A stretch of DNA of 64,000 nt. It comes from Favolaschia claudopus (taxonomy: Eukaryota; Basidiomycota; Agaricomycetes; Agaricales; Mycenaceae). The stretch covers positions 1,116,001 through 1,180,000 of the forward strand of contig JAWWNJ010000056.1 of assembly GCA_037176885.1 (NCBI GenBank). Reading direction: 5' to 3'. Numbering within the stretch: the first letter of the stretch is position 1; each line of letters starts with the position of its first letter. The position numbers and the translations under genes are program-made. Below are positions 11,130 to 23,639 of the stretch, in pieces. The notes below the pieces were generated by a model, which saw only the letters and a program-made list of their open reading frames with translations, was not told the DNA's origin and searched no databases.

Positions 11130-12026
11130 GAGTGAGGTGCAGAGCTGCGCGGGACTGGAAGACGACAAGCGCGACGCTGGTGAACGTGTCAACGTGTGGA
11201 AGGATGCAGCGGAGGGGGATGTCACGAGGACGGCTGGGAGTGGGATGGAGGAGAGGGAGACTGGCGCTGGCTTGAAGTTACCGTAGTATGATCAGTCGTA
11301 CGCAAATCCCCTCCAGAGAGTGAACGGGCAGGAGGCGGAGGGCGGAGGGGAGAGTGGGATTTGGGGTCGAGGAGGGCGCGTGTGATGGGGATGACGAGGC
11401 GATGGTAAGTACGCGGATGCGAATGTCCGCTTTAACCAGTACAGACCATCTATAAATTTGCATTCATTCTATTGTTTTGTTCTTCATTTTGTTTATTCAA
11501 TGTATACACGGACACATTTGCCTTCCTTTGTTTGAGGACGGATTCAAATCTTTTGGCTTGCGTATCAGAAACAATTCGCCGTATGAGGCGGGGGAATTCT
11601 CGCGACTCACGTTCCGATTCACGGTAGTATGACGCCGCGACGGCGGCACCTCACTGCTTGTATAGTAAGTGGTGGCCGGGTCAAAGAATACGTGGACGGC
11701 AGTCTACGGAGAACTACAAAGGCGCCCCATTTCTACAGAGAACTACATAGCAGCCGCGGATCTACAGACGGCTACGTAAGTCGGCCTGGATCCACCACAG
11801 GCTACGGCCGCTACCGGCATCTATGTCAAAAACCCGGATTGCTGATGTCGGTGCAGCGTCCGAGTTGCGTGGGCGACGATGAGGGCTTGTGAGATGTAGG
11901 GCTACCTTGGTCGATGTTTAAAACTGTTTAGGCGGGAACGAGGTGATGGGAACGATAGTGTTAAATTTCGATACAAAAAAACCTGCGATGAGCGCAGAGT
12001 GCCGCTATGTACAATCTGATATTATA
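11130..12026. other. intergenic sequence, CTAC/GTAG-rich in part
   Basis: No gene is recognised. Between 11695 and 11830 repeated CTACG/CTACA words (GGCTACG, GAACTACA) resemble the GTAG-rich segment around 6610-7170. The tail before 12026 is AT-rich. Confidence 0.4.
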
Positions 12027-13258
12027 TTATTGCAGTTTGCATATGTATTGGCACAGCCGCATTTTGTAGAATTTTTGAGTTGCCTCAGTATTCCTCCCTC
12101 AATTCCGGGTGGATTCCTTTGAGACCATAACCAAAATTCACCGTTTTGGGAGGCGCATCCAGCCATACCAAATTTATAGCTAAATACGCATGTCTAAAAA
12201 TCTCAATATCCTTCAATAACCGTTCGGCGCGGTGAATTTACACGGTGAGATCAGGGTGCTTTGAGGTAAAAGCTCAAGGTATAAACTGTTTGAATACCTC
12301 CCGGCTACACACCTCTCAAGTTTGGAACAAAATGAGGGCGGATTGACGCGGCCGCGACGCGTCGAAGAAGGCCAATCAATGCGCTGATCGGACGGGTTGC
12401 CACCGCGAAAGCTCAGTGCAGGAAGAAAGGGCTGCTTGCTCAAAGGTCAATAGCGTACCCCAAATGCCTTTTCAACGCTCTGGGTCCACGCTTAGCGGAG
12501 CTTTGAGGAACAACACCTTGTAGTGACACACCAGGGCCACTGAGTGTACCCCGTTCAAGGTACCACTGGCGGCATCTCAGCAGGTAAGAGCCTCTTCATG
12601 ATCTACGGGGCGCTCCAAGACATCGAGAAAGGGCCCAAGCTTGATTGCAGATTCTGCAGAATGCCTTGAAGGTTGGCTTCCATGTTCGACCCCAGAGTCT
12701 TGGACAAATCTTGGTACTACGGCCGAATAGATAGCGTATTGTTGCTTCCTTCCTTTGCATAAAAGATACACTAGGCAAATCCAACAAGGAACGGGTCTCC
12801 CGGTGCCCTCTTAAGTAGTCTGAAGCCCTCGCGGACCGACAGAGGCCTAAGAGGGTGGAAGAAAGAGGCAAAGCATCCCAAGTGACCGCGGATCATCATA
12901 ACCAAATGATGAGCTTCTTCGACGCATCGCGGGCGCGTCAATCCGCCCCCGTTTTGTTTCAGGTATGTAGCCGATAGGTATATGAACACTTTCTACCTTG
13001 GACTTTCTCTCAAAGCGCCCTGATTTTACGGCGTAATTTCACGCGCCGAACAGCTGTTTGGTAGGATATTGAGATTTTGAGATTCGCGTATTTCGCTACA
13101 AAATTTGGTATGGCTGGATGCGCCTCGCAAAACGGTGAATTTTGGTTATGGTCTCAAAGGAATCCACTCGGAATTGAGGGAGGAATAAATCATATACTGT
13201 AGCGCCTCAAAATTCCATCAAAATGCGGCTGTGCCAATATATTTGCAAACTGCAATAA
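12027..13258. mobile_element. long-TIR element, non-autonomous
   Basis: The left arm starts TTATTGCAGTTTGC and the right arm ends with the complement GCAAACTGCAATAA. The arms stay recognisably complementary for several hundred bases (12050-12400 against about 12900-13240), sharing for example GGCACAGCCGCATTTTG and TGAGACCATAACC. No transposase frame is present, and no clean TSD could be seen. A partial copy of the left arm and interior recurs at 62795-63560. Confidence 0.7.
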
Positions 13259-13366
13259 ACCCTCTCATTGCATGGGTTTGACGAATAAACACTTCCTTGG
13301 TCAATCTGACTGTGGTTTACGAGCTTGTAAAAACACGGGATTTATGGGTAGTTATAGGCAGTATTA

Positions 13367-13950
13367 GTCTCTCGTAGACAGACGCTCTATATATACCAGC
13401 TCGGTGCCCTCGCTATATAGAGTCTGTTGGTTACCGCGCCCCTGCGACCGCGTTAGGTTCTTATTAGCTAATATTATATAAGCAGATTTCACGGCGCGTA
13501 TATCTCAATGAAAACTAATTCTTTCCCATCACAACTTTGGAGCAGGGTCAATGGATTCAGTCAAACTATATTCCTGTCTACTCAGATTCTCTAAAATCAG
13601 ACGGTGCGCTACAGAAAATGTTGTCGCGTCTTCATCACGTGCGATTCGGGAGTTTCGGCCGAGATGCCCAAAATGCATTCAACTTGAGCTCAAACCACTG
13701 TGAAAATTCGGGGAGACAAAGCAAAGATGCTCAGACCATCGTATTGAGTGTCTGAGAGTTCGAATTAGCATCATAACAGAGCGGGGGGAGGGAGAAATGA
13801 GCTATCGGCAATGTCCGGCTCATATAAGATTAGCTAATAAGAAGCTGACGCGGTTTGAGGGGCGCGGTAAACATAAGACTAAGGCAGTATAGACTTTATG
13901 GTGTGATATTGTGTATTAGACTCAACAGAATAAAGACTTGTAGCAACATA
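13367..13950. repeat. imperfect inverted-repeat element
   Basis: TTACCGCGCCCCT followed by an ACCGCGT word and TTATTAGCTAAT at 13433-13485 is repeated in inverse orientation at 13822-13880. The left end has a small hairpin (AGACAGACGCTCTATAT ... ATATAGAGTCTGTT) that recurs at 35340-35415. Boundaries and TSD are uncertain, and no coding capacity is apparent. Confidence 0.4.
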
Positions 13951-14110
13951 TGCCAGATTGACTGTGTTGAGAATGACTGTGCGGCGCACAGTCGGCATGA
14001 CCGTGGCAGGCCACGGTCAAAATTTAGGCGGTCAGAATAACCGCGCGAAAAATCAAATAACCGCGGCGCGGTCATACCGGCTGTGACTTCTCTCTACAGT
14101 GAGCCGTTAT

Positions 14111-14566
14111 TAGAGAGTTTGCGGTGAGCCGCCGGAAGCCACCTGGCGGCTCTAATGGCATGCGGATTGGAGCGGCTATGCTGTCTGGCGGCTCGTTTGG
14201 TGGCTGGTAAGACTGGTTCAAATTTGGGTTTGCAAGCCTATTCTTAGTACTTAGTCATCTATATCTTGAGCCATACACCCACGAAGAAAATCCGACCCGA
14301 AAATCTGACGCCATCGCACATTGGAGCCGAAGACTTCGGTTGACGCTGGAAATTGCTTCAATTTCAAAACAATTATGCACCTTTGTACAACGAACTCTCA
14401 TTGGCTGAAGGGATAGTCAAATATACAAGGTAACCCCAACCTCGAAATTGTGCTAAGGACCGCGCGCGACGAGCCGCTGTACGAGCCGCCACATGACGTA
14501 GCCGCTCCAATCCGCATGCCGTTGGAGCCACCAGGTGGCTTCTGGCGGCTCACCGCAAACTCTCTA
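14111..14566. mobile_element. MITE with long TIRs
   Basis: The left arm TAGAGAGTTTGCGGTGAG and the complementary right arm (ending CACCGCAAACTCTCTA) are inverted repeats of roughly 75-100 bp. They include GCATGCGGATTGGAGCGGCT in both arms. The end word TAGAGAGTTTGYG resembles the termini of the palindromic elements at 36047 and 52171. TSD is probably TA but not certain. Confidence 0.7.
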
Positions 14567-14569
14567 TTG

Positions 14570-15560
14570 TACACAATACTTTGCTTGCTCGTCATTGCGC
14601 CTACAGTAACGGCTGGTGTCGAGCCTAGGCAAACACCAATGAAGGCTAAACGGATTTTTAGCTAGCTCTCACCGAGGAAGAAAAAGGCAACTTTCACACT
14701 AACGTAGGCTGTCTACGGTATACAGCGAATTTTTTTTGGGGGAGGGTCGTCGTCGACAGGCTCGTACTTTTTGCGACAGGCCAAAGCAGTGTTGATAAGG
14801 GTAAAAATTTGAAGCTCAGAGCCTCAGGCCTTAATTAATCGGTATGAACGAAAACGAAAACGCGGCTAGCTGATATTGATCAGGCGGTCTACCAGGCCAT
14901 CAAGTCCATCATTGCCAGCGAAAATGACCGGTCTCCAAAAGGACTGGATTGATGTCACAGTCACAGTATATCAATGTACTTAAGTTATGGTCTATCGTGT
15001 CATCGGCCGCTTGCCGAACGCGTCCGAGTGGCTGTACCAGGTCACGCACACGGCGTGTTTTAGAGCCTGTTCGCATACACATTACATATTGCTATTGTAT
15101 TTCCTTATAAGTACAGTAATTTTATTGTGCAAATTGTCGTGACAGAATTGTCACCTGTGACCCGCCGTGTGATCTGATGCGCATTTTACACCGACTTCAG
15201 GCGCGTTTGACGAGGACAGGGTCTTTTGGGGCGGCAAAAGCGTCTACTGGTTACACACCTTATATATACACCTACATACCACCCACTCAAGCAAAACCGA
15301 GGACGGATTCAACCAAGTGTCACACATTTCACAATCAAGTCACGATGCCGCTTGCCGTTGCGGACAATAAAATTACTGGATAAGGAAATACAATAGCAAT
15401 AGGACAATTCATTGTGTGCTCTTCTAAATTAATTGAAGACTGAAGATCACTCAGTGAGCTCTGCACTTCAAAATCATAAATAGTAATTTTTACGATACCC
15501 AAGTTTGAGAGTCGCGGCAAAACATGATATAGGCGAACACTAAAGGTAAAGGAAACAAGA
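14570..15560. other. intergenic sequence, no gene recognised
   Basis: No convincing coding region is visible. A short stretch near 14870-14945 could encode a few dozen residues (DIDQAVYQAIKSII), but it has no start, splice sites or identifiable family. Confidence 0.4.
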
Positions 15561-15635
15561 GTACAGTCGGATAGCTCATAATGCATAAGGCCCGTAGACC
15601 CCCAAAGCCTATGCATTATGAGCAATATGCATTTC

Positions 15636-16265
15636 TGTGATGGATATTGGTAACCTTGAGTAACTTTCGGCTTTGCCCGCAAGACTTCACGCGCGCTCGG
15701 CGCATTCTCGGCATTCATCGATCATGGGACCGCGTTCATGATGTCAATGCTACTAAGTTCTTCTACTTAGCAGCAGAGCGTCATACTCTCCCTCTCAGAT
15801 CGACACCGATAAGCCTCAATATGACTCGGGACGTCCGAACGAGTCATTGAGAAGGTATAGTAGAATATTCTGCTACTTTCCTCAAGGTTCCATTGAGTTC
15901 TTGAATATTCTATAGTTGATCCTTGTATATTATAAAAGGGAGTCGTTCCCTCATGTAACGACAGCTCTTACTTACATCTATCAATCTACGTAGATTCTAC
16001 CTCAATTCTTGTGTGAACTTAAGTGAAGCCCCGCGCTCCCTTCAAGATCTTTCAAGCTAGTCTTCAGTCGTAAAGCCTCGCGCTTACTCCTCAGCCTAGA
16101 CACAACTTGCGCTGGTTGATATTCCCAGTCGTCTCAAGAAGAATAAGATCTCTTTTGACAGTTGTTTGGTAACTACTTGATTATATAGAGGTTTCGTGAT
16201 ACTCAACCGCTAATAATCTACTTCTATTCCCTTGATTCTCTCCGAATTAACCCGAATCTTCAACA
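15636..16265 (+). repeat. 5' LTR of the chromovirus
   Basis: The LTR starts TGTGATGG and ends CTTCAACA. A TATA-like word (TATATTATAAAAG, near 15930) is placed to start transcription in the LTR. It pairs with 25011-25640. Confidence 0.9.
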
Positions 16266-16341
16266 CTGGTGGACACACAGGGAGATCTCTTGCTTAAACA
16301 GGTACGCTTGCCATTAACTGTTCATTTTATTTTCCTATCCA

Positions 16342-18765
16342 ATGGCTACCACAACCCATTCTCCTACCATCGATCCTACCGATCCTTCTACCCCGCAACG
16401 CGATCCTCCGCCGCACATGTCACCCAATCGCTCGGCAGCTGGGACACCTTCCTCGCAGCGTGGAGATGCAACCGTCGAGGAGATCACGCTCGATCCGCTC
16501 ATCGATCTGCAGCACGCAGTAGATGACGAACTCATCAGCGATGATCCACCTCAAATGGTCACAATCTTGTTCCCCACCCTGAAGCCTCTTGGCCGAATTG
16601 GGGGTAACACTACAGTTCTTGCACGGCGCGCGGATGCACTCACCAAAGGTGCGCATGCTATCAAGAAAGGGTTTCTGCACCAAGCAGTGAAACTTTCTCG
16701 CAATATAGCGGCTGATCAATTCCCAAAGCAGTGGGAAGCCCTCAACCGTATTCTGCGGGACTTAGAAAGGCTTACCTTGATTGACGGCACGTTTGTATAT
16801 CGCCTTCGCGCATCGATTATAAGATTCTACTTCGTGCCCTGGACACAATGCGCCGCGAATGTGAAAACTCGTTTTGTTTTGGAAGGAAAAACTCCGCCTG
16901 CCTTACCTCAATGGGGTGATCAGGATGATATTAACGATGTTTTTCGTCCAAACGACTTCGAGATTCTTGGCGTTTGCTTCCGAGTTGAGGTTGAGAATTT
17001 CCTGATGCTTGCGTATAAGTATTATGACTTTCAACATCATCAACCACGCGACCGGGATCCTGACATTACCGAAGCCGCTTCGAGAATCTATTCCTCGCAA
17101 GAGAATGTTACTGCTAAGCCGGAACCTCCGACTACTCCGACCTTTGCCGACACTAGACGAGAGTCGCAGCAATTCAATCCTTACGGTGTTCCAAGAATGG
17201 CTTCAACGCCGCCGCTTCGTGTTCCACGCCACTGGAAGTCAGCATATGATGAATCTACGACTTATCCGCTTACCCAGGACACAAGCTTCCGAAATCCGCT
17301 TCCTACTGGCTTGCCTAGAGGGAATCAGCGAATCTCTGAACTCTTCGAACCTAGTATGGAAGGAATTTTTGAATCAAATCGTTCTTATATTCCGACTATG
17401 GAACCTCACGAAGCTGATCAGATGCGTCGCATGAATCCTCAAGGCAATACCGGTAATCCCCGTGAAGCTCGGCAACCTAGCATGTCGAATCCTTACGGTG
17501 GTATCCGTCCTCAGCCAGTTGAACCAACTCCGCCTCAGCAACCACAAGCCTCTGGAGCTCCTCCTGGAGGTGACCCAGATGATGATGATCCCGATGGTGG
17601 AAATGGTCCTGGCCATCCGAATGTTCCTCCTATGCCTCCACCTCGACCGCCAAGAAATAATGCGACTCCTGGGGTAGTTATACCCGGAGCCAATTTATAT
17701 GGTCCTGGAGGAAGCAGAGAGCCTCATTTTGAATTCAAACTAAAAGCTGAGAACGTACCGACGTGGGATGGAAATGTGGGACACAATTGTTCGGTGGATT
17801 CTCAAGGTTAACGATATCGCGCGTGAATCTGCAACAGTCTGGCGTCAACTCGGAAGAATTGCTCCTCGCAGACTTCAAGGTGAAGCCGAAACTTGGTACT
17901 GGTCGTTGCCGAAGGCCTATCGCAATACTATTGAAATAATTGGGATACCTTGCGAAATGCATTCATGACTTACTTTATGAATCGCAACTGGCTCGATCGG
18001 CAACGTTCTCGTGCTAATCAAGCATCGTATCGTGAAGCTGGACACGCTCGTGAGAAGCCCACTCAATATTTCATTCGTAAGACTGACCTATTGAATACGG
18101 TTTACACGCTTAGTGATTCAGAGATTATTCTTCATGTAATGGATGGCGCACCTACGTTGTGGAATACGATCCTCACAACCCAACTGTATCAAGATGTGGT
18201 TGAGTTCCAGGCCGCGATTCGTTTCCATGAAGAGGCGTTAATGAAGCTTGATATGCGCGAACGGGATAACAGACCTTATCGCGAGTATGACAACTCGAAT
18301 CGATCCTCGTTTCGCTCTGCTCGTGCGAACCTAGTTGGCTGGTCTTCGAATCCACCTGAACCAAAGTTTCCGAAAGATGATCGGAATGTTTCGAAGCGCG
18401 CAACTCCCGAGTCGAAAGGTGCACGTCCTTGTCGTCACTGTGGAAGCGGTAAGCACTGGGATAATGAGTGTAAGCATTCCTTTAAAGGGAATCGTGCTGC
18501 GCGCACTAACCTGGCTTCCGCTACCCGTGAAGACTTTGATGCGCAAGATCAATACGATGACCTATATTACGGGCTTGACAGTGACGAAGAAAGCGAACTT
18601 ACCTCGATCAATGAACCTCAGTCGGGTTTTGAAGAGTCCCCTCAGATTACTGAATCTACATCCAACGATGTGGATATGTCTTCAGCCCTGGGGGGTAATA
18701 TGGAGGAAATTTTGCGGTCTTCGGAACAAATAATCGATTCGGACGTACCTTCTACGCTAAACTAA
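16342..18765 (+). pseudogene. gag: Gag of the chromovirus (two frameshifts)
   Basis: An ATG at 16342 opens about 480 codons. The frame is lost near 17790, continues one frame over to about 17960 (ATVWRQLGRIAPRRLQGEAE), and returns to the first frame for the rest, ending at a TAA at 18763-18765. The middle part has the composition of a Retrotrans_gag capsid core. The C-terminal part carries a CCHC zinc knuckle CRHCGSGKHWDNEC, the nucleocapsid RNA-binding motif. A P/G-rich linker precedes the core. The same frame stays open after the TAA into the protease, so the stop may be read through or may be a mutation. Confidence 0.8.
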
Positions 18766-18831
18766 ACACCGGCAAACGATGCTTCAGATGCTGCAGAAAC
18801 TTCCTGTGGAAGTTATTATTCAAAGCCTTCG

Positions 18832-19731
18832 TTGAACCGACGATCTCGACGACGTCTTGCTAGAGAGATCAAGGCTGTGAATTATCGAGTAATTCATACG
18901 GATGCGCGAGTCGCAGGACAACAGCCTTTGATTGAATTGCGGAAGCATATGGCAAGGCCGGCTGGCTCTTCATTCCTTGGTTCACTTGCTACTGAAGCGA
19001 CTGCTACGATTGGAGGCCTAGAAACGGATCCTGTTCAAGTTATCATCGACTCTGGATCAGACATTACCTTAATCTCGCGAAGCACTCTCGATTCACTCAC
19101 CCATCCCCCGAAAGTAAAGTCAGGTCACGATGTGAAATTGATCCAGGTAACGGGACGTTCGTCTATATCTGGATACGTTAATGTCGACTTGTACTTCCAT
19201 ACAAACGAGGGACCGGTGAAATTGAATGTTGAAGCCTATGTTGTTAGCGGTATGTCAACTCCGTTCATCCTAGGCAATGATTTTGCGGATCAGTATTCAA
19301 TTTCTATAGTCAGAGAGGAAGGGAATACCTACTTGCGCTTCGGAAGCTCTGGGCGTCAACTGAAAGTTGAATCTTCGACTTCACCGAGTTTATTGGATGA
19401 CGAAGGCCATGCCTTCAAAGTCAAAGTTCAATCTGAAGTAAAGCATTCTGGACCTTCGAAAGGAGTTCATCGTCGAAATCAGAAGTTAAAACGACGGGCT
19501 CATCAGCGTCAAAGAAATGCAGAAGTTTGGGCAACTGAACGTACTGTTATTGCCCCGGAATCAAATAAAATTGTTCCAGTCGGTGCGAACTTTCCTAAAA
19601 ATCAAGATTCCCTCTTTGTGGAAAGGAAGATAGCATCGAATGGCAATGAAGACGATTTTTACGGTGCCGCTGATACTTTAATTTCGAAGGAAAACTCTGT
19701 TCTTCAAACTTCTCGAAGATGCCTGTGGTGA
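18832..19731 (+). CDS. retroviral-type aspartic protease region
   Basis: This is a frame of about 300 codons in the same phase as the end of gag, separated from it only by the TAA at 18763. The catalytic motif IIDSGSD is near residue 73 of the segment, and the second-lobe signature FILGNDFADQY lies about 75 residues later. No ATG is needed if it is made as a Gag-Pro fusion. The frame overlaps the RT frame by 13 nt with a phase change, compatible with either a programmed -1 shift or a frame-breaking indel. Confidence 0.75.
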   Translation: MNRRSRRRLAREIKAVNYRVIHTDARVAGQQPLIELRKHMARPAGSSFLGSLATEATATIGGLETDPVQVIIDSGSDITLISRSTLDSLTHPPKVKSGHDVKLIQVTGRSSISGYVNVDLYFHTNEGPVKLNVEAYVVSGMSTPFILGNDFADQYSISIVREEGNTYLRFGSSGRQLKVESSTSPSLLDDEGHAFKVKVQSEVKHSGPSKGVHRRNQKLKRRAHQRQRNAEVWATERTVIAPESNKIVPVGANFPKNQDSLFVERKIASNGNEDDFYGAADTLISKENSVLQTSRRCLW

Positions 19732-22010
19732 TTTCGGCTGGTCAAGTACTCGGTACTGCACGTAATCCCAAGTCCTGGCTTGATAAGTTGAATAAGTTCA
19801 GTTCAGAACAACAGCAGAGAATTAATGCTCATGCGCACCTGATCCGGACTCTTGTCGCTGAGCATTCTGGCAAATCGACAGTGGCCGACGGAAGCAAAAG
19901 TGAAGATGATCGCCGTCCGGAGACAGCGGAATCTTCACCGGAGGCAGTGCCTGTCATGCCGTCACCAAATCTCTCTTGCGCTGTGCGCTCAGAGACGGAA
20001 ATCGCATCCAAGGCTCAACGCAACGCAACAGAAGCAGACGATCCGCTGGCGGAAGAACCTCTAGAAGGTGGTCCAAAAACTGCAGAGGTCCCGGAAGATC
20101 CTGTCAGTTCGGACCGGCTGCTTGACGAAATCGACATCTCGCCAGATGTGACCCCAGAACAACGCAAGCAGCTGCAAGATGTTCTTCTACGCAACTCCCA
20201 GGCGTTCGGATTAGACGGTAGATTGGGAAATTATGAAACAAAGGTTGAGATACCAATGAAGCCTGGTGCGGAACCTGTATCTCTACCCCCGTTTCCCGTT
20301 TCTCCTGCTAACCGAGAAGTTATTGATAAACAGATGGATTCTTGGCTCAAATTAGGTGTTATTGAACCATCTAAGAGTCCATGGGCTGCGCCCGTGTTTA
20401 TTGTATATCGAAATGGTAAACCCCGGATGGTTATTGACCTTAGGAAACTAAATGAACAAGTTGTTGCAGACGAATTCGGTTTACCTCGTCAAGACGAGAT
20501 TCTTCAAGCTTTATCTGGCTCTCAGTGGCTCACCACTCTCGACGCTCTCGCTGGATTCACTCAACTCACCATGGCGCCTGGTTCCGCCGAAAAGCTTGCA
20601 TTTCGAACACATCGCGGACTTTTTCAATTCGCGCGAATGCCCTTTGGCTATCGAAACGGCCCGAGTGTCTTTCAACGCGTAATGCAGACGGTGCTGGCGC
20701 CATTCCTCTGGATCTTTGCACTAGTATACATCGACGACATCGTCGTTTTCTCGCTCACCTTCGAAGACCACGTCAAACACCTCGACCTTGTCTTTGGCGC
20801 CATCGCCGCCGCCAACATTACTCTCTCCCCTCCGAAATGCCATTTGGCGTATCAATCGCTACTACTGCTTGGTCAGAAGGTATCGCGCCTCGGTCTTTCT
20901 ACTCATAAAGAAAAGGTTGACGCGATCCTTCAGCTTGCCGAACCGCGCAACACCCACGAACTTCAAACTTTTTTAGGAATGATGGTTTACTTTGCTGGGT
21001 ACGTTCCATTCTTTGCCTGGATCTCGCAGCCTTTATTCGAACTGTTGAAGAAGGGTGTAAAATGGAATTGGAACGAACTTCATCGTGAGGCTTTCGAGCT
21101 AAGTAAACAAGTTCTAACTAATGCACCGGTTCGCGGATACGCCATTGCAGGGAAACCATACCGTGTCTACACTGACGCGTGTGATTACGCACTCGCCGGA
21201 ATCTGTCAACAAGTCCAACCGGTTCAAATTCACGACCTTCGCGGTACTCGGTTGTACGAACGGCTTGAACGTGCCTATAAAAACGGTGAGGACGTGCCAA
21301 CTCTAGTTACAGTGATCAAAGGCATTGACGATGTTCCAACGCCCGGTCCGTGGGCTGAGAATTTTGAAGATACCACAGTTCACGTCGAACGCGTCATTTG
21401 CTACTGGTCCCGGGTCCTCAAATCCCCGGAACGCAATTACTCGCCAACTGAACGCGAAGCCCTCGCTCTCAAGGAGGCACTCATTAAATTTCAACCATTC
21501 CTCGAAGGCGAGTCTATTGCTGGCATTACCGACCATGCCGCGTTAACCTGGAGCCGAACATTCCAGAATGTTAACCGCCGCCTTCTCACATGGGGCACAA
21601 TATTTGCGGCGTACCCCGGACTCAAAATCGTGCATCGCGCTGGCCGCGTCCACTCAAACGTTGATCCGATCTCCCGACTTCGTCGTCGAGTCCCGCCTCA
21701 AGACAGTCCGAGTACGGAACATATTCCTATGTTAAACCTGACTGATTGTGATCCTCTCAAGAATATGTATGACGATTTGGGGCCTCGTTTAGAAGAGAAA
21801 TTGCTTAACTTGGCAACGAAGGTTGTACGCACTGAGCAGGATTCAGGAGCACCGGACATAGTCTCCGTTGGTGGGATTTCATTGGATCATGACGAGGAAG
21901 TCACTTCACTCTATACCACGGCCCGTTCTTATGCCGTATTAATAGGAATTTCAAAGGACGAAATCACAGAGTGGGCCGCGGCATACCAAGAAGACCCTCA
22001 TTTTTCCTAG
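19719..22010 (+). CDS. pol: reverse transcriptase and RNase H of the chromovirus
   Basis: This uninterrupted frame of 763 codons is Ty3-type. RT motifs appear in order: the SPWAAPVFIVYRNGKPRMV block, the LDALAGFTQL block, RMPFGYRNGPSVFQ and the catalytic VYIDDIV near residue 337. RNase H follows with YRVYTDACDYALAG (first Asp), TEREALALKEAL (Glu) and ITDHAALTW. The thumb/connection region FLGMMVYFAGYVP is typical of Ty3/Gypsy. The frame ends at 22010 just before the integrase zinc finger, where the phase changes. Confidence 0.9.
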   Translation: MPVVISAGQVLGTARNPKSWLDKLNKFSSEQQQRINAHAHLIRTLVAEHSGKSTVADGSKSEDDRRPETAESSPEAVPVMPSPNLSCAVRSETEIASKAQRNATEADDPLAEEPLEGGPKTAEVPEDPVSSDRLLDEIDISPDVTPEQRKQLQDVLLRNSQAFGLDGRLGNYETKVEIPMKPGAEPVSLPPFPVSPANREVIDKQMDSWLKLGVIEPSKSPWAAPVFIVYRNGKPRMVIDLRKLNEQVVADEFGLPRQDEILQALSGSQWLTTLDALAGFTQLTMAPGSAEKLAFRTHRGLFQFARMPFGYRNGPSVFQRVMQTVLAPFLWIFALVYIDDIVVFSLTFEDHVKHLDLVFGAIAAANITLSPPKCHLAYQSLLLLGQKVSRLGLSTHKEKVDAILQLAEPRNTHELQTFLGMMVYFAGYVPFFAWISQPLFELLKKGVKWNWNELHREAFELSKQVLTNAPVRGYAIAGKPYRVYTDACDYALAGICQQVQPVQIHDLRGTRLYERLERAYKNGEDVPTLVTVIKGIDDVPTPGPWAENFEDTTVHVERVICYWSRVLKSPERNYSPTEREALALKEALIKFQPFLEGESIAGITDHAALTWSRTFQNVNRRLLTWGTIFAAYPGLKIVHRAGRVHSNVDPISRLRRRVPPQDSPSTEHIPMLNLTDCDPLKNMYDDLGPRLEEKLLNLATKVVRTEQDSGAPDIVSVGGISLDHDEEVTSLYTTARSYAVLIGISKDEITEWAAAYQEDPHFS

Positions 22011-23490
22011 GGTACTTCAGGGTTGGAAATCGGAGAAGGACTGGTCCCAATCCTCTCTACCCACAGTATCATTACAGTGACAATGGATTGATCTTTTTCG
22101 AAGACTGGCAAGGTCTAAGTCGCCTCTGCGTTCCTGCAAAATTCCGCACCTCAATCATGGCCGAAATTCACGATACTCCCACAGAATCGGCCCCACGCCG
22201 GCTACCATCGCTGTTATAATCGAATTGCCGCAACTTATTACTGGCCTCGGATGTCGCGCGACGTTTTAAACGCTACACTTCAACCTGCGATATTTGTCAA
22301 AGAGTAAGCCTCGACGGCATGCTGGCATCGGCCTACTCCAACCCATTCCTATTCCAACACGCCCGTTCGAAGTCGTCTCAATGGACTTCATTCCCGAATT
22401 ACCAAACTCAAACGGCTTTGATAATGTTCTAGTGATCGTTGATAAGCTCACGAAATATGGTATATTCATTCCTTGCTCCGTAAAGATTTCTGAGGTGGGA
22501 AACGGCTCAACTGTTTTTCAAGCATGTTGTGACGCCCTTCGGTCCTCCGCGCCAAGTCATTACAGATCGCGACACTCGCTGGAAAAATGACTTTTGGGCG
22601 GAAATCTGCCGCCTGATGGGAATGAAACGAGCATTGACCACAGCTTACCATCCGCAAGCGGACGGACAGACTGAGATCCTCAATCAGACTCTAGAAATAG
22701 CACTGCGCGCTTATATTGGTCCATCACGGGATGATTGGGCCAATTATCTGGATGCTCTGGCTCTATCCTACAATACGACAACACATTCTAGCTCAGGATT
22801 CACACCGGCATACTTGCTCTATGGCTTCCATCCAGTGACCGGAAGCTCTATGATTTTACCTGGTGACTCTATTCCACGTCCCGTCGAATCCGTCGGCGAA
22901 ACTGGTGGGGGAGATACTCCATTGGTACGCAATGAAAAGGCCCAAAATTTCGCCGACGAATTTGAAACTTACCGCAGTCGCGCCAAGGAAGCTCTCCTTC
23001 TGGCTCAAATTTGGCAACGACGCACTTACAACAACGGACGCCTTCAAACTGAATTTGAGGAAGGGTGACCTGGTTGTTCTCAATCCGCACTCACTCAAAC
23101 TCTTGCGCGATGAAAAAGGACGCGGTAAGAAGCTGCTCATGAAGTATGACGGTCCTTTTGAAATCATTCGAAAACTATCACCTGTCACCTATCAACTTCG
23201 ACTTCCGGTCTCATACGGACTTCATCCAATCCTGAACATTGCACATCTTGAATCTTATCGCAAATCCACTGATGATCTTGGCACAGATCGGCCCGCTAAG
23301 TCTCTCAATCGTGAGGACTTTGACACCAAACCCGAAGTAGGAATTGAAAGAATTCTCGCTGAACGCTGGCGGAAAATACGTGCCGTAGAGTTCAGCAATT
23401 CAAGGTGCGATGGGAGGGATTTGACTCTGACCACGATGAATGGTCGACCAAACCAGCACTTCGTAATGCTCCCGCTATTTGAGAAGAGTG
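21971..23490 (+). pseudogene. pol: integrase with C-terminal chromodomain (frame-broken)
   Basis: The integrase is spread over at least three phases. An N-terminal HHCC zinc-finger region (AEIHDTP, then STCDICQR in another frame) comes first. The catalytic core has VSMDFIPELP (Asp), QVITDRDTRW (Asp) and QADGQTEILNQ (Glu), giving the D,D-35-E triad. A GPF/Y-like segment KYDGPFEIIRK follows. The end reads EVGIERILAERWRK and then, one frame over, QQFKVRWEGFDSDHDEW, a chromodomain. In chromoviruses this domain directs integration to methylated-histone chromatin. At least three phase changes mean this copy cannot make one intact integrase as read. Confidence 0.85.
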
Positions 23491-23639
23491 GTCAAATTCA
23501 AAAAAGGTGCAAATACCAAGTGCTTAGACTCCTACGGAGAATCGGCCTCTACCTTCTTCGTGTGAATATTTCTCCTACGCCACTCCCGATATATTTAAAC
23601 ACCAATAGCTTGCCACAATTCCCTTAGCGCCTGGTTGCG